64,000 bases of DNA from Calendula officinalis. Lineage: Eukaryota; Streptophyta; Magnoliopsida; Asterales; Asteraceae. Position numbers and translations under genes: made by a program. The stretch's first letter is position 1. Every line of letters starts with the position of its first letter. Of the stretch, positions 23,368-36,464 are shown piece after piece. Location of the stretch: NCBI GenBank assembly GCA_963853835.1, contig OY970825.1, positions 24,304,835 through 24,368,834 of the forward strand, written 5' to 3'. Under the pieces are notes generated by a model that was not told the origin of the DNA, did not search any database, and saw nothing but the letters and a program-made list of their open reading frames with translations.

Positions 23368-25560
23368 ATTGATAATTTTTAAAAGTTTTATTAATGCTTG
23401 CCAAAATCACTTACAGTATTAATATTTTAATAATTAATATCGGGTTAATGTTTTGGTAAAATTACATGTTATGTCAAATCTTGGGTTTTTATAGAAAAGG
23501 AAAAATCAGAAGAAAAGAAAAAGTAATGCTTTTTTGTATGGAGCAACGTGCTTTTTACTACGAAAAGATACCATAAGTTTGTAGGTTTCTGTCTTTTGCA
23601 TCTGACCATCTCGTGAATCTCTTACACCATTACCACACCAGACACCTTTATTTTTTGCTATTGCCAATCCCACATGCATCTCTTACTTGTACCGTACACC
23701 TTTCATAATCAAGCTACGTCTTGATGTTGTCCTTTTTCGTGCTTATGCATGCATTCTCTTTGTGTACGTACCAAAAGAATAATTTCTTTTACTCCACATA
23801 ACACATACGAGAGTATTAAAAAATAATAATCTTAATACTTTATATATTCACTTTACGAATTAACTCCCGATCATAATAATGAGGCAACTTGTAAAATTAT
23901 AATAGATAAATATAATAAAAAATTTAATATATTTGGTTATCCACCTTATCAATAGGCGAAAGATCATTGGCTTACTATTAAATCTGTACTACTTATTTAT
24001 CCACTCATTTAATCAATACAAATGAGTAAATCAAATTATGAAATTATGAAAAATAATTTAGGCACTTAGTGGATCACGTGTTGATATTTTAAGAAGTGAA
24101 TGTCCTTCTTAGTAGCGGGGTCAAGAGAAAAATAAGAAACGTGATTTCACTATATTTTTTTTATCAGGAACGGGGTCTATGACAAAAAAAAAAAATTGGA
24201 TTGGGGTGATAGCTTTGAAAAGACAGATTGCCCGTCTAACTTTTATCTCGGGGAAATACGATCGGGAGGAATAATTTTATATGTTGAATGATATAGTAGA
24301 AATATATTAATAGGAAACAATACTTTTATATTTTAGACTGGTGTCAATGGAGTCTTCGGCTCTGTCTTCGATGGTGTCTGTTTTTCCAAACCATTAACAT
24401 GCCTTGTCGATCGGACCTCTTCGGTTTTTCATGTCTCCTAGCCGATGAGTAGAGAAGAGTTAAGGTGGATTTAAAAGGGTATTTTGTGTATATTTTATAA
24501 TAGTTGATCCTAAAAAATTGAAAAGAATAAGAAAAGACTATTTTTCAAATTCCACAAGCGTCGAAGAAGCTTTTCAGATCGTTATACTTAAAATTTACAA
24601 CAATCTTAAAAAAAGGGTTTTAAATTATGATTCTTATAATGCGGAATTGTCTTCCAATTGTGTTAGTCACATCGATGGCTCCAAAAACACATGTTCCAGT
24701 TGTTCCCGATGACCTAAGCTTATAATTATATTTATGGTTATACGACCATTACGATTTACATCATTACGATTTACATGTTTTATATGTCTTACGTATCTTT
24801 TAGAATAGCAAGCCTTCCATGTTTCACACTATTTTTCTCCTACTCGCCACATATTGTTGCCGAAAGTATGAAGTAGTCTCTCTACTTCCGTATAGATGTA
24901 TAACTATATGCATCTCACATCCTCATACCTTTGTAAGGATTGAGTATCGTCATTTTATAGCCTCACAATTTTGATTTAACGTTCTCCCAAAATCATATTG
25001 TATAATATATAACATTTATCGAATGTTGTCACTATTCATCAATAGTTATAAATAGTGTTTTAATTATTTATATATTTATGCTGTTTTTTGGTGTTTTATC
25101 GACATTCTCTTTGGTCCTTTCACACGACTCTATTATTATTATTTTATTATGTTTAAAGGATATTTTTTTATACAATAATAATAATTTTTTATTTAATATA
25201 TTTTATTTTATTTTTTGATATTATTTTATAAATTGAAGTGCACAAATTAAATAAATTTGCATCTAATCCAACTTATTTGAACATCTTCCAAATGTCAAAT
25301 AGGATATGAATTGTCTAAGTTACCTTAACGAAATTAATAACATGTTAGTTTATAAACGTGGTGTGTATCTTTGCAACCCGCTCCTTGTATAAAATAATAT
25401 TCGATTTAAATATTATATTGTTATTAGTTTCGACATAGTTATGGTCTGGGAATTAAATAAACAAATGGAATTCCACTTCTAATACTCACACAAATACAAT
25501 CTAGAAAACAACATCAGGCAACTAATTTACGAGAAATACGAGACGTATTGTATGTATACC
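23368..25560. other. Gene-free intergenic region
   Basis: About 2.2 kb of AT-rich DNA. A 64-codon frame at 24518-24712 has no recognisable domain and no promoter or homologous motif. I treat it as non-coding. Confidence 0.5.
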
Positions 25561-28500
25561 TTAAGGTTTCCTCAATGCAGAAGCTGCACCCATAACAATG
25601 GCCATAACGATACCAACACCAGCCCCAACAGAAGCCCCAACTGCTGCAGCTGTCATGGAGTTTGCATCTTCATTTGTACTAACTGATGAGTCTCTCTCTT
25701 TTGCTAATTCCACCATAAGTCTCTCATTTGCAAGTTCCTTCAGAAACAACACAATATTAACCGTATCTTTAATAAAAATAAAAATTATTTAGTTTTTATT
25801 TTTACCTCCAAAGCAGCTTCCTCATGGTTCCGAATAACCCGATGAACAAGCTGACAAAGGCTACCCACACCTTCAACCGGAAGAACATTACTCTTCTTCC
25901 GAAACGACCGCCTAACCAAACTAACGGGGCCCGCAATCAACCCACGTGGGCCCGCCCGCTCATCAGACTCTCCCCCAACAGAATTCGGCATCACATACGG
26001 GCAGGAATTAACAACTTGTGTCATACTGGCAGTTGCTTGATATGCTTGAACAACAGATTCGATTGCTGGTTTTTGTAGGTGAGCACTAACTGAAAATTTG
26101 TTTGTTATGGCGAGTACCCATGGGATTGATAGTGATTTTGCTTCGTTTAGTAGGAATGTGAGGGCGGGTTGTTTGGTTGGTGGGGTTGTTGTGTGCCATG
26201 GTATTTTATGTGAGAGGTTGTGTACTAGAACGATTAAGTCGGTTTTTGTGTTGAGGTCGCTGACACCTGTCCATAATTCGGTTTTGAAGCGGGTGGCTTC
26301 TTTATTTAGATCCTGTATTAAGAGATTAAGAAACATAACACCCTGAACTTACCCTGAACTATTGTTAAAGGTTATGTGAACTTGACAAAATGGTCGATTT
26401 AGTACCCTGGCTAACTAATTTGGTTTACAGGATTTGTTTCTAACATCAATATATTGAGATGAACGTATATTTTTTAGTCTGTCAAAAGTTCCAACGAAAG
26501 TAAGTCAGGTAAGAAAGCGCGATTAAATTAATGTGTTAGGGTACTAAAACGGCCATTTTGTCAAGTTCAAGGTTCCATGTTAATATGTTGTACTTTTAAA
26601 TTACACGAACCTGCAAATTTACGCCTGGTGAGTCTGTAAAGCATAAACCACCTGCAATGCCTTCTTGAATATCAACATCCATGTGGAAATTATCAACATT
26701 GGTTGAAACATTTACTCGTCCTTGATCCAATATTGCCTTTAAAAGAGACGTTTTGCCCGCACCCTACACGACTTACACCTTATTACAAAATATAAAATAA
26801 AATAAAATTTTCAAAAAACGAAAACATCATTTTTGACAAAAGTACCTCAAGGCCAACTAATCGGACCCTACGGGTGCGAACATGAACTTGTTTTGAAATT
26901 GTAGAGAAATCAGTTGTGCAATACACAACAAAATCACTTAAACCTTCAGGAAACATAAATTTCCCCAAATTAAACGGTGGCAAATTGTGTGATATACTTT
27001 GATCAACAGGGTTTAAATCAAATGATGAGATTAATGAGTCTGTTGTTATTTGATGCTTTGGAGGTCGTTTCAAAGGTCTCCCGACTAAAACCCGTATCTT
27101 TTGTATGTCTGAGTGGGCCCCATTTTCTGAATTATTACTTGGCCCAGTGGGGAAGGTTTCAACAGTTGTTGAGCACCTGTTTAAGAGTAATAACAAGAAA
27201 AAGAGAGCCAAATTGTCAAGTTCAATAAAACATTGATAACGGGTTGAACAGGTAAATAGGTTATTAGGAAAATGGATCAAACAGGTCAAAACTCCCCTAA
27301 AGTTCAGTTCCTCTCAAATGATAAATCTTATTTGACCATAAAATTACTGCATGATTAAATTACATAAATTGTCCTTGTGGTTTTACGAATTTTTCGATTT
27401 TGCCCCTAACCTTTTTTTTCGTAATTTTTGTCCCTATGATCTTCAAATTTCATCTTTTTTTGTCCATTTTGACCTTAAATGAGCAAAATATCCCTATTTT
27501 AATTTATTTGTTAAAAAGTTCTGAAGTTATTTTGTAAGGGTATTTTGGTCATTTTAGGTTAAAATGGACAAAAAAGATAAAATTTGAAGATCATAGGGAC
27601 AAAAATACAAAGAAAAAATGGTTTAGGGGCAAAATCAGAGAATTCGTAAAACCACATGGACAATTCCTGTAATTTACTCTTAATACATATATGATATATG
27701 TTTCTGAATGATGATGTCATTAATCACACAATTACATTACATAATATACAAAATTAAAAAAAATGAGAAAAAACTGAAGGAGCAATACCAGTTACCATTG
27801 ACTCGGGCTTGAACGAGTGTACATAGATGCAAACCGATGCCAGTTATATCTACTTTAATTGGTTCAACATTTTTGTCATTATTCCATCCAAGAGGAACAA
27901 TAGAAGTAGCTGCGCATATAATAGGAGATTCCACAATATGTCCGAGCTCAACGCTATTAGCAACTGAAATACCGAGCCATTTTTGTAATTGGGGAAATTG
28001 TTGTTGTTGATCCATTCCCAACAAGGGTGAATCGTCGTTATCTTTCATGCAATCATTGTAGATCCTAAATTAAATTAAAAAATATATAATTTGTAAATCC
28101 TAAAATGATGCAATGTGTGTCAAATTAAATGTCTCTCGGATATGTTACCTTTGGAATCGGGATCGATATGATCTCATGGAATGTGATTGAAGTCGTTCCC
28201 TTAGTTCAGCAATTACAGACTTAACCTGAATATGTCTTTGCCAAAACAAAGCAAACAAAATGAGGCGATTCAAGATAACAAAATTTAAATTATGAAAATT
28301 ATAAAATTATGAAAATATGAAAAAGGGAATATAACTCTTACCGATGTCAACTTTGAGTACTCTGCACCAGATAAAGACTCCACCGACGAATTCCCCAAAA
28401 GATACAGCTACAAAACAATAGACAGATCTTCATTAGATCATATTCATTATAAAATTCATTAATCCAAGTCATGTCTTATTAACAAAATTTAACCAAAGAT

Positions 28501-31233
28501 AGACAATATCACTATCGTGAACATAAATGAAAACTTAGAAATCTTGCATGCTTCAATACTTAACACAACACACAAGTGCATCCAGTAATTGTAAAATCTA
28601 AATTTAAATCCATAAATGTGTATATATGATTAAAAAAGGTTAAATTTCACATAGAAATATCCTATTTTCTGAAAATTTAAATAAGAAGCACTTCTTCTAT
28701 TTTTTTTAAATATTAAATGTATTAAAATTTGATTTTATAACAAATATGCGGACCCAACATTTTTTTAAAAATTTCCAAAAATGGCAAAAAAAATCTTCAT
28801 TTTGGTCCGGAAGAAAAGTTTGATACCTTCAATTGCGAAAAAATAATCTGAGTGACTCAACTTCAAATTTTCAGAAAATACGGTACCTTTTTGTGGAATT
28901 TGTCCATCACTCTTATTTCAAAATCATATAAAAATGTGACTATGCAGTTATATACTTATATATATATATAAACGTAAAATTACCTGTCCAAATGGGACAT
29001 ATGAAGGTAATGCAGGCACTCTATGCCATGCTTTACGTTTACCAGGTGATTTACTTTTTGCAGATGAATTTCCATTTATTGCTTCACTTAAATCCCCTTT
29101 ATCAGTTGCAGTAATCGGTTTTAGAGAAATCCCATCAGAATCTTCTTCAATCTCAAGAGATTGTGGGCCATCTTCTGCATCTTCAATTGATGATGTCATG
29201 CTCGAATCAGCAGCAGAATTAACAGAATTAACTAATTTATTTCCAGCATATTTATTAAGTTGTCTTCTAACAGCATCTATAGGAACAAGTTTAGAAAGTC
29301 TCCAAAAAGAGTTATGTACAGGTCCCAAACCCAAAACCAACTGCTCATTTTCCTTCTCCTTGACTTTTGCCTCTGATATTTTGTCTTGTTCTGATGTTGA
29401 CTTTTTGGAGTCAACTGTATGTGCGTTGTAGTGATGAAAATATGCAGGGGATAATATACGGGGAACAAGATCTTCAGGAATGCAGTAAGTTTTGAAGTAT
29501 TGTTGCCACCCTTTCTCATTAACATAACTGAAATAAAATACATGTTAGTACCCTGAACTATTAAAGGTGCAGCATGGTATCCTCAACTTGACAAAATGGT
29601 CGATTTAGTACCCTAAATCATTAATTTGATCGTGTTTTCTTTCTTGACTTACTTTCGTTAGAGCTTTTGACGGACTACAAAATATACGTTCATCTCAAGA
29701 TATTGATAATAGAAGCAAACCACATGAGAAAACAATACCAAATTAGTGTGTCAGGACTCAGGGTACTAAATCGACCATTTTGTCAAGTTCAGGTACCATG
29801 TTGTACCTTTAATAGTTCAGGGTCGTAGAAAACCTAGTCAACCAAGTTCAGGGTACTAAAATGTATTTCGGCCTTTAAAAAAAACATGATAATTCATAAT
29901 ACTTACTCTTTTAAGGCAGCATTTCCAACAGGAGGCTGTGAAAATGTGATACATTTAACAGGAACTCTTTCGTGTTCTTTGGATGAAGAAGCAGCTGCAA
30001 TCACTCTCAATATTGCAAGGGTAGATAATACAGCAACCTGAAAATTAATTAATTAATATTAATATTTGAAGAAACAAAAACGCAATTGGCAAACTTACTG
30101 CTCCACCAAGTGAATGTCCACAAAGAACAAGTTTTCGTTTCTTTTTCTGAGCTAGCTTGTATAGCTCTAAAGCAGGTATTCCTTTAGCACGAGACATGAA
30201 CCCCTATTTTATTACTCAAAAATGTTAGGTTAATAAGAATTATGTCAAAATAATACCAATGCAGCAATTTTACCCGATGAGCAGCTGGTTTAGCTGAATT
30301 TACTCCTTGTTGTGGCTTAGCTCCAAGGGTCTTTGGAACATCATCAGTTTGAGGCGAATTTTTTGTTAATATTTCATCAGTATCTTCAATGACATCATCA
30401 TGAAATATGGCACCTTGAAGTATATTTACATCAGCCATCATATCCCTAATAAGCATTCCAAAACAATTAAAATTTGTTTCCAACAATATGAGTCATAAGA
30501 ATAGCAAAATGTAACGTTAACCACATACTTGTATTGCTTAGTTCCAATGAAGGAAGCAAATAATGTGTCTCCAGTTTCTGCTAAAAGATATCTGCATACA
30601 TGTATTTTGATAGGTATTGTATCAATTACTCAATTAGATACTTCTAAATTTCTAGCATAATATAATTAACATAATTATATAACTACCTGTGAGGAACATG
30701 ATCTGAAGAAGGTTGAATTCGCTCAAGGGAAACAACTTGACCATCAAAATCCGCTTTAAATTTATTCACAGCTTGAAGCAGTTCAGTATCAGGCCTCTAT
30801 CATAACAATAATCAGTAATTATTATTCTACATCTTAATCCCTTTATCAATGGAACGATAAGGATAGAACATGAAACAATCATATATAATTGAAGTAACGT
30901 ATATCACAGCGAGCTAAAACACTTCATTCAAACAATTATAATTGAAATTAATGTCAAAATAAGCATACAAACCTTGTAAACACACTCAGAAAGCACCATA
31001 CAGCAGAGGATATCCTGCAAATCAGGGAGCGAATCGGCTTTCACGGCGATACAGAGATTGTGAAGTTGTTTCTTCCGGCGTTGGAACTCTTCGTTCATTC
31101 GTTTCCTCTGTTCTCTCCCTTTGATCCAGGGCCATTTCATAGTAATCGGCCATTGTTGTGGCCAGGTAGCTTTCAATAGCTTTGTTCTTTGGTCTCTGAT
31201 CCATGATTCTACTCGTTGTTGCAGAGACTCCAT
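25561..31233 (-). CDS. Class 3 lipase / P-loop GTPase-like fusion protein (At3g07400-like)
   Basis: Fourteen exons on the minus strand: 31233-30973, 30796-30687, 30591-30529, 30445-30274, 30203-30099, 30037-29907, 29527-28984, 28407-28342, 28225-28149, 28064-27789, 27176-26846, 26763-26611, 26312-25806, 25737-25561. All use GT-AG and keep frame, giving 990 residues. The N-terminal half is an alpha/beta-hydrolase of lipase class 3, with the nucleophile motif GHSLGG ending exon 5 (Ser about 233). The C-terminal part has a Walker A GLEGAGKT (about 710-717, across intron 11) and DSPG (about 756-759). The usual NKxD is replaced by TNKF. A Gly/Ala-rich hydrophobic tail (AAAVGASVGAGVGIVMAIVM) may anchor it in a membrane. 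Start chosen at MESLQQRVESW, the family's N-terminus; four codons upstream is another in-frame ATG. Substrate unknown. Confidence 0.93.
26350..26600. mobile_element. Family C foldback element in intron 12 of the lipase-GTPase gene
   Basis: Left arm ACCCTGAACTATTGTTAAAG with TTGACAAAATGGTCGATTTA, and right arm with GGCCATTTTGTCAAGTTCAA, form long inverted repeats around a TCTGTCAAAAGTTCCAACGA core. Non-coding, MITE-like. The superfamily is not determined. Confidence 0.7.
27357..27676. mobile_element. Family D long-TIR foldback element in intron 10
   Basis: About 55-bp inverted arms (AAATTACATAAATTGTCC, then GTGGTTTTACGAATT and TTTTGCCCCTAA) bracket inner inverted blocks (ATCTTCAAATTTCATC / complement). 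Long terminal repeats without coding capacity suggest a Mutator-like MITE. The target duplication was not resolved. Confidence 0.7.
29550..29823. mobile_element. Family C foldback element in intron 6
   Basis: The best-preserved family C copy: about 60-bp arms beginning ACCCTGAACTATTAAAGGT and ending with the complement ACCTTTAATAGTTCAGGGT. Its core resembles that of the copy at 26350-26600. Confidence 0.8.
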
Positions 31234-31259
31234 TCGCGTAAGCAATCACAAGTAAGACG

Positions 31260-32292
31260 GCATCGGAACCCTAATTTGATCGCCGGTGGCGGATTTATGA
31301 ACTGTTACGAGCGTAAAAATGATTTTATTTTATTTTATTTTCTTGTAATTCCGTCTGTGTTACGAAATCGAGAATATTATCGGGAGAAAAAGCATATGCA
31401 GATTAGTAATCGTGACTAATGTACGTACGCTGTCATAAAATCTGGAAAGTTTACAGTTTTTCTCAAACTTTAATTGAGTGCTAATAAAAATCTTTATAAG
31501 TTTATTAGTGTTATTTTCTTAGAGTAAGTTAATGGTATTATACTCCAAAGCAGTGGCTAGTTATTGTTTTTTATATATTAACTTATATTAAATTCATATG
31601 AATCTAGTAGTTTAGATAAAATATTCTACATTATTTAGGGAAAATTAATACAATTCTTTCAAGATTATTTAAATGTGCTAGATTAATTGACAAGTTTTAT
31701 ATTTTAAAAAAATCCAAAATTCCAAAAATAAAGTATAATTAATATAGATTAGAAGTTTGTCAATTTTACACATAAACACCTGCATCAGGGTGTTTAATGT
31801 TTACACCAACTTGTAACATGTTTGGATAACCTTTCTAAAAATGCTTATTGATTAATTGGTTACTTGAAAAACCAAAATCACTCTCTCTTAAAAATTTAAT
31901 TTGACCGCAGATTAGCTAGTCGCATGTTCGGTTCAATAACATATGAAGATAAAAAAATATTTACTATATGTATGATTTGTTAAAAGCACAAAATAGTTAT
32001 TTGTACATAGATTAACAAATATTGGTTAACTTTAATACACCAGCCACCATTAGCGTTAGTATAACTTTCTAATAATTTTCTTAAATAAATATTATTTTTA
32101 GTATAATTATATGATAAATATTTATTTGAAAAAGAGCCAGACTCATAACATCTAAAAAGCTATCATAAGTCATTACTAGGGTTATTTATTTAACTTTTTT
32201 AGTTAGAAGATTTAAAAGAAAAACATCAAACATAGGATTGTTTTTTTGAATTTTCCATCATGTTGTTACTAATTTATTTACTATTTACTATA
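31260..32292. other. Upstream region of the lipase-GTPase and DOMON genes
   Basis: AT-rich spacer between the divergent lipase-GTPase (-) and DOMON-b561 (+) genes. Presumably it holds the promoter of the former. No clear TATA or other box could be assigned. Confidence 0.45.
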
Positions 32293-32604
32293 CTTCCTCC
32301 GTATCAAAATAAGTGACACAAATTGGCTTACACGTTTTTTGAGGTAAAAGATTAAAGTAGAAGTTAAAATAGATTAAAGTACATAGTTAGTGGAGAATGG
32401 GTCCCATTTTCCTTGAATAAAGTGATATTAGTGAGTTTTAAAAGTAAAAGTAAGGTGTAAGGGTAATTTCACTTTATTAAAGTGGATAGTTAGTGGGTAT
32501 GGGTCCCACTATTTTTACCAAATAAGGAAAGTTTTCAAAGTGTGTCACTTATTTTGATACACCCCAAAATGGAAAGTGTGTCACTTATTTTGATACGGAG
32601 GAAG
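32293..32604. mobile_element. Stowaway-like MITE, family A copy 6, at the DOMON gene promoter
   Basis: Perfect-looking CTTCCTCCGTATCAAAATAA ends, TA on both sides (32291-32292, 32605-32606). Its right end is 65 bp before the ATG of the DOMON-b561 gene and abuts a TATATATATATA run, so it forms part of that gene's proximal promoter. Confidence 0.88.
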
Positions 32605-33489
32605 TATAATATATATATATATACTTCTCATAATAAACGCTTCAAACAACCGGAACTCGATCTCCAACAATGGCGTCCATATTCTTCTTCATCGCCTTCA
32701 TCACACTCTTAACAGCACACTTATCCCACGCGCAACTCACGTGCACCACACAAAAATCCACCAACAAACTATACAACCGGTGCACCGACTTACCCCACCT
32801 CAATTCCTACCTCCACTGGTCCCTTAACCCCTCAAAAAACACTCTCTCAATCGCCTTCTTCGTGCCGCCGTCCACCGGCGATGGATGGATCTCATGGGCC
32901 GTAAACCCCACCGGCGACGGCATGGCCGGAGCTCAGGCGTTACTCGCTTTTAAAGCACCAAATGGATCGATGGTTGTAAAGACGTATAATATAAGCTCGT
33001 ATAGTTCGATCGTGGAAGGAAAATTGGCGTTTGATGTGAAGGATAAAAGAGCAGAGTATTCCGATGGAATAATGAAGATATTTGCGACGGTTGAGTTGCC
33101 GGAAAAGGGGGTGACGGTTGTGAATCAGGTGTGGCAGGTAGGGCCTCGGTGTCGGCGGATGGGATTCCGGCGAAGCATGCTTTTCAGCCCGCGAATTTGG
33201 CGTCGAAAGGGCGGTTGGATTTGTTAAGTGGACAGAGTAGTGGTGGTGGAGGAGTTGGAGGTGATTCCGGAACTAAAAGAAGGAATGTGAGTATTAGAAA
33301 CTAAATTTCTAATTTATTACAGCTTTTAATTCGAATTTTTATGTGTTTTTTAGTTTGTTAAAAAGATTTAATTTGTTTGGTAAAAATTACATCTTCAGAA
33401 ATTAAGATAGATTCATAAGTCAAACCAAGTTGACCAAATAGATAATAGATTTGATTTTGTCAATTCTGGTCACAATTATTTACCAATTA

Positions 33490-33753
33490 CTCCCTCCGTC
33501 CCACAAAAAACTTCTCATTTCACTCTAAACTTTTGTCCCACAAAAAACTTCTCATTTCTCATATTTGATGGGCTCCACACAATAAAAAACTATTATTAAT
33601 AAAGACTCCACCACTAATATCCACTAACTATCTTTCTCTCTCCAATCCAACCTTATATTTTAATTAAAAGTATTAACAATGACCACACCACTAACTATCA
33701 CCTAAAAATTTGTGCAAAAGCCAAATGGGAAGTTTTTTGTGGGACGGAGGGAG
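33490..33753. mobile_element. Stowaway-like MITE, family B copy 3, in DOMON intron 1
   Basis: Ends CTCCCTCCGTCCCACAAAAA and GGGACGGAGGGAG, TA at 33488-33489 and 33754-33755. Intronic, so it should not by itself harm the gene. Confidence 0.9.
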
Positions 33754-34433
33754 TACTATTTTTCACAATCATTACTCCATTTTCTTGGAAATTCACATAC
33801 AATATTAAGTAAAACTTCAATTCTAATTTACAATCTTTTAAAACTGGTTTTTGAATTGACCAGCTAATACTTTGAACACGGTCGAATCGATCGGACCGAT
33901 ATATTTGAACCGAATTTTTATGTCGAATAGGCGGGTTCCGATCGAGTTATAGCCACCAATCCAACCAACTTATTCCGACAGCTACCTACCCATTTTCAGC
34001 CGCGACTCAATCGAGTTTTAAAAACACTGATAATTTGCATTCTTGTTTCAGATTCATGAGATACTAAATGCGGTTAGTTGGGGAATTTTGTTTCCCATTG
34101 GAATAATCATTGCTAGATACCTTCGAACGTTCCCATCTGCCGATCCAACATGGTCTTACCTTCATGCTTTTTGTCAAGTTTCGTCTTATGCAATTGGCGT
34201 TGCGGGTTGGGGGACCGGACTCAAACTTGGAAGCGAGTCAAAGGGTCTCACATACACCACTCATCGCAACCTCGTGATTGCTCTATTTTCTCTTGCAACG
34301 GTCCAGGTAATTTGACTTTCAAAGTCAACCATCTCGATTTTTACATGAATTATTATTTCTATCATTTTTTATAGGTTTTCGCTTTGTTTTTGAGACCAAA
34401 CAAAGACCACATATTTAGATTTTATTGGAACAT

Positions 34434-34933
34434 TGTTAGAAATATTTCTATAATATTCATTAAAGATTTGATGTGTCAAAACTTATAAAGTACAAGGACC
34501 TAAATTGAAGATATGGAAGTCAATATTTGAATAAAGATTTAGGAGATAATCATAAATGTAAAAGATATAGTATATCTTTATTAGCTTAAAAGATTTAGTA
34601 TTATCTTTTCCTTGTAAATCTCTAGGTTTTCTAGTATATAAAGAAACCTAGAGGTATAGAATTAGTCGTTCTTGAAACCCACGTTTTAACATGTATGTGT
34701 GTGTACTCTAAGCCTCAAGGTCGTTTGATCCTGTTAACCAAAACCGTTCTACATATTTATATGTAGAATTGAGGCTTTTAGTGATGAAAATAATGAAAAA
34801 CCTTGTTTAAACAATACAAATATGTTCGTTTAATTCCGCAAGTTTTATTATTTGTAGTTGTATATTCCAGATCAAGTACTAACTATTCTTGAGCCTAAAG
34901 ATCGATTTATATAGAGTTGTTCTAAACTCAGCA
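34434..34933 (+). repeat. 5' LTR of the element in the DOMON gene
   Basis: 500 bp, TG...CA. Contains TATATAAAGAAACC (a TATA-like box in CTAGTATATAAAG) near its middle, the likely promoter. The sister LTR has CTAGCATATAAAG at the same place. Confidence 0.95.
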
Positions 34934-35454
34934 AGTGGTATCAGAGCGAGGTGGCTCCAGATCTGGAACTAAACAAGGATCTATTATTTATTACATGAAG
35001 AATCAAGCATATTTGAAGATGGATTTTAATTGTTTTTGGTCTTATTAACAAATCTACGATTTGAGAGGTAACAATTTTTTTGTGTAAATTTTTTTTTACT
35101 ACAAATAAAAAAACGAAAGGATTGTTTCTCCAAATCCTTCATTGGAAGCAGCCATTGTGGGGCCCAAGAATGCAAGTGGAACTCAGTCACTTGTAAATTC
35201 GTCTAATATTTTTACTCCTCAAGAACATACCTATTTTTATGGGGGATCTCGTAATTTAAAAGGGAGATAAAATATTTAATTTGCCACGCCTCTAAAAAAA
35301 AAGGCGCAAATTTTTTGTGGTTGCACGAATTGACAGGTATAAACAAGTGACGAAAACAATTAGTTAACCGTTTGTGCTGGACGCAACCCGTTAATGCTGA
35401 TCGTTTCTACTGCTAATTCATTACTATTGCTACAACATTACTCCTGATCGTATC

Positions 35455-35760
35455 AATTACTACTGATCAGTAGTAGAAACATATGCTGTAAAATTTTGAC
35501 TACTGATCTTCTCAATTTTTACTATTGATCAGTAGTAAATGAGGAAATTGCTAAGGGAAATTGCTACTGATCAGTAGCAATTAGTGCCAAACATCAAATA
35601 TACTACTGCCACCATGCTTCAAGAGCTGCAGGTGTCAAAAGCTTAGCTGGCAATCATAATATTTTCAATCAACAACAAATAACAAGCAGCCTAGTAACAA
35701 AATCCACATCAGCACCCACCAACGTGAAGTCTTAGTATTGATCAGTACTAAAGACAAAGT
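35455..35760. repeat. Cluster of TACTGATCAGTA palindromes
   Basis: At least four palindromic or near-palindromic copies of the TACTGATCAGTA type (for example CTACTGATCAGTAG) in about 300 bp inside the LTR element interior, separated by unrelated sequence. Confidence 0.7.
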
Positions 35761-36464
35761 TGTTACTGATTAGTACTGAAGAGGAACTTAGTACTGATTT
35801 CTTCCATATAACCGATACATCATATTTTGGAAAACATGACACACACCATGTTCATTCCATATTACGGTTTATTGATTGTATTTGGTTAATCACTTGTTAA
35901 TTTTTATTATTGATAAAAAGAGAATAAAAATAACTTGTGATATCAATGTGAAACGAATCACATTATTCACACACACAGGTTGAAGGCTTGATGAAGATAA
36001 AAGAAGATGATTTTATTTGTTACATATTTGATCTTCATCAGTTGATTATAGAAGAAGAGTGATTATATTTTATTTGAAGAAGAAGTTGAAAGTCTTACTA
36101 CATAAGATGTTATGTAAAGATGTAACTGCAATTCAACAGAATCTTAACGAAAAGATCTGTTGAAGGCCAAGATGTCCTTCATACAAGATTATGACGTTGC
36201 TGATTACTATAGTTAGACGGAATGTGATGCATAGTTTGAGTTTCCACTTCAACTTCAAATAGAAGATAGTTGGTTTTCAATGTAATTGATATAGCCTTGA
36301 AGAACACAGGAATGATATCACACTTTTGGGGGAAGAAAAAGTGTTGATCATTCAAGGGGAAGTTCAAGTTTTTCAGATTTGTATTTGATTATGTCAAAAA
36401 GGGGAAGAGACTTGAAGATTCCAAGCTAATTCTAAAAGTTTTGTCAAATCAAATAGGGGAAGAT

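Noticed and set aside
24518..24712. 64-codon frame
   Set aside because: No recognisable motif, no promoter signal; isolated in AT-rich intergenic DNA.
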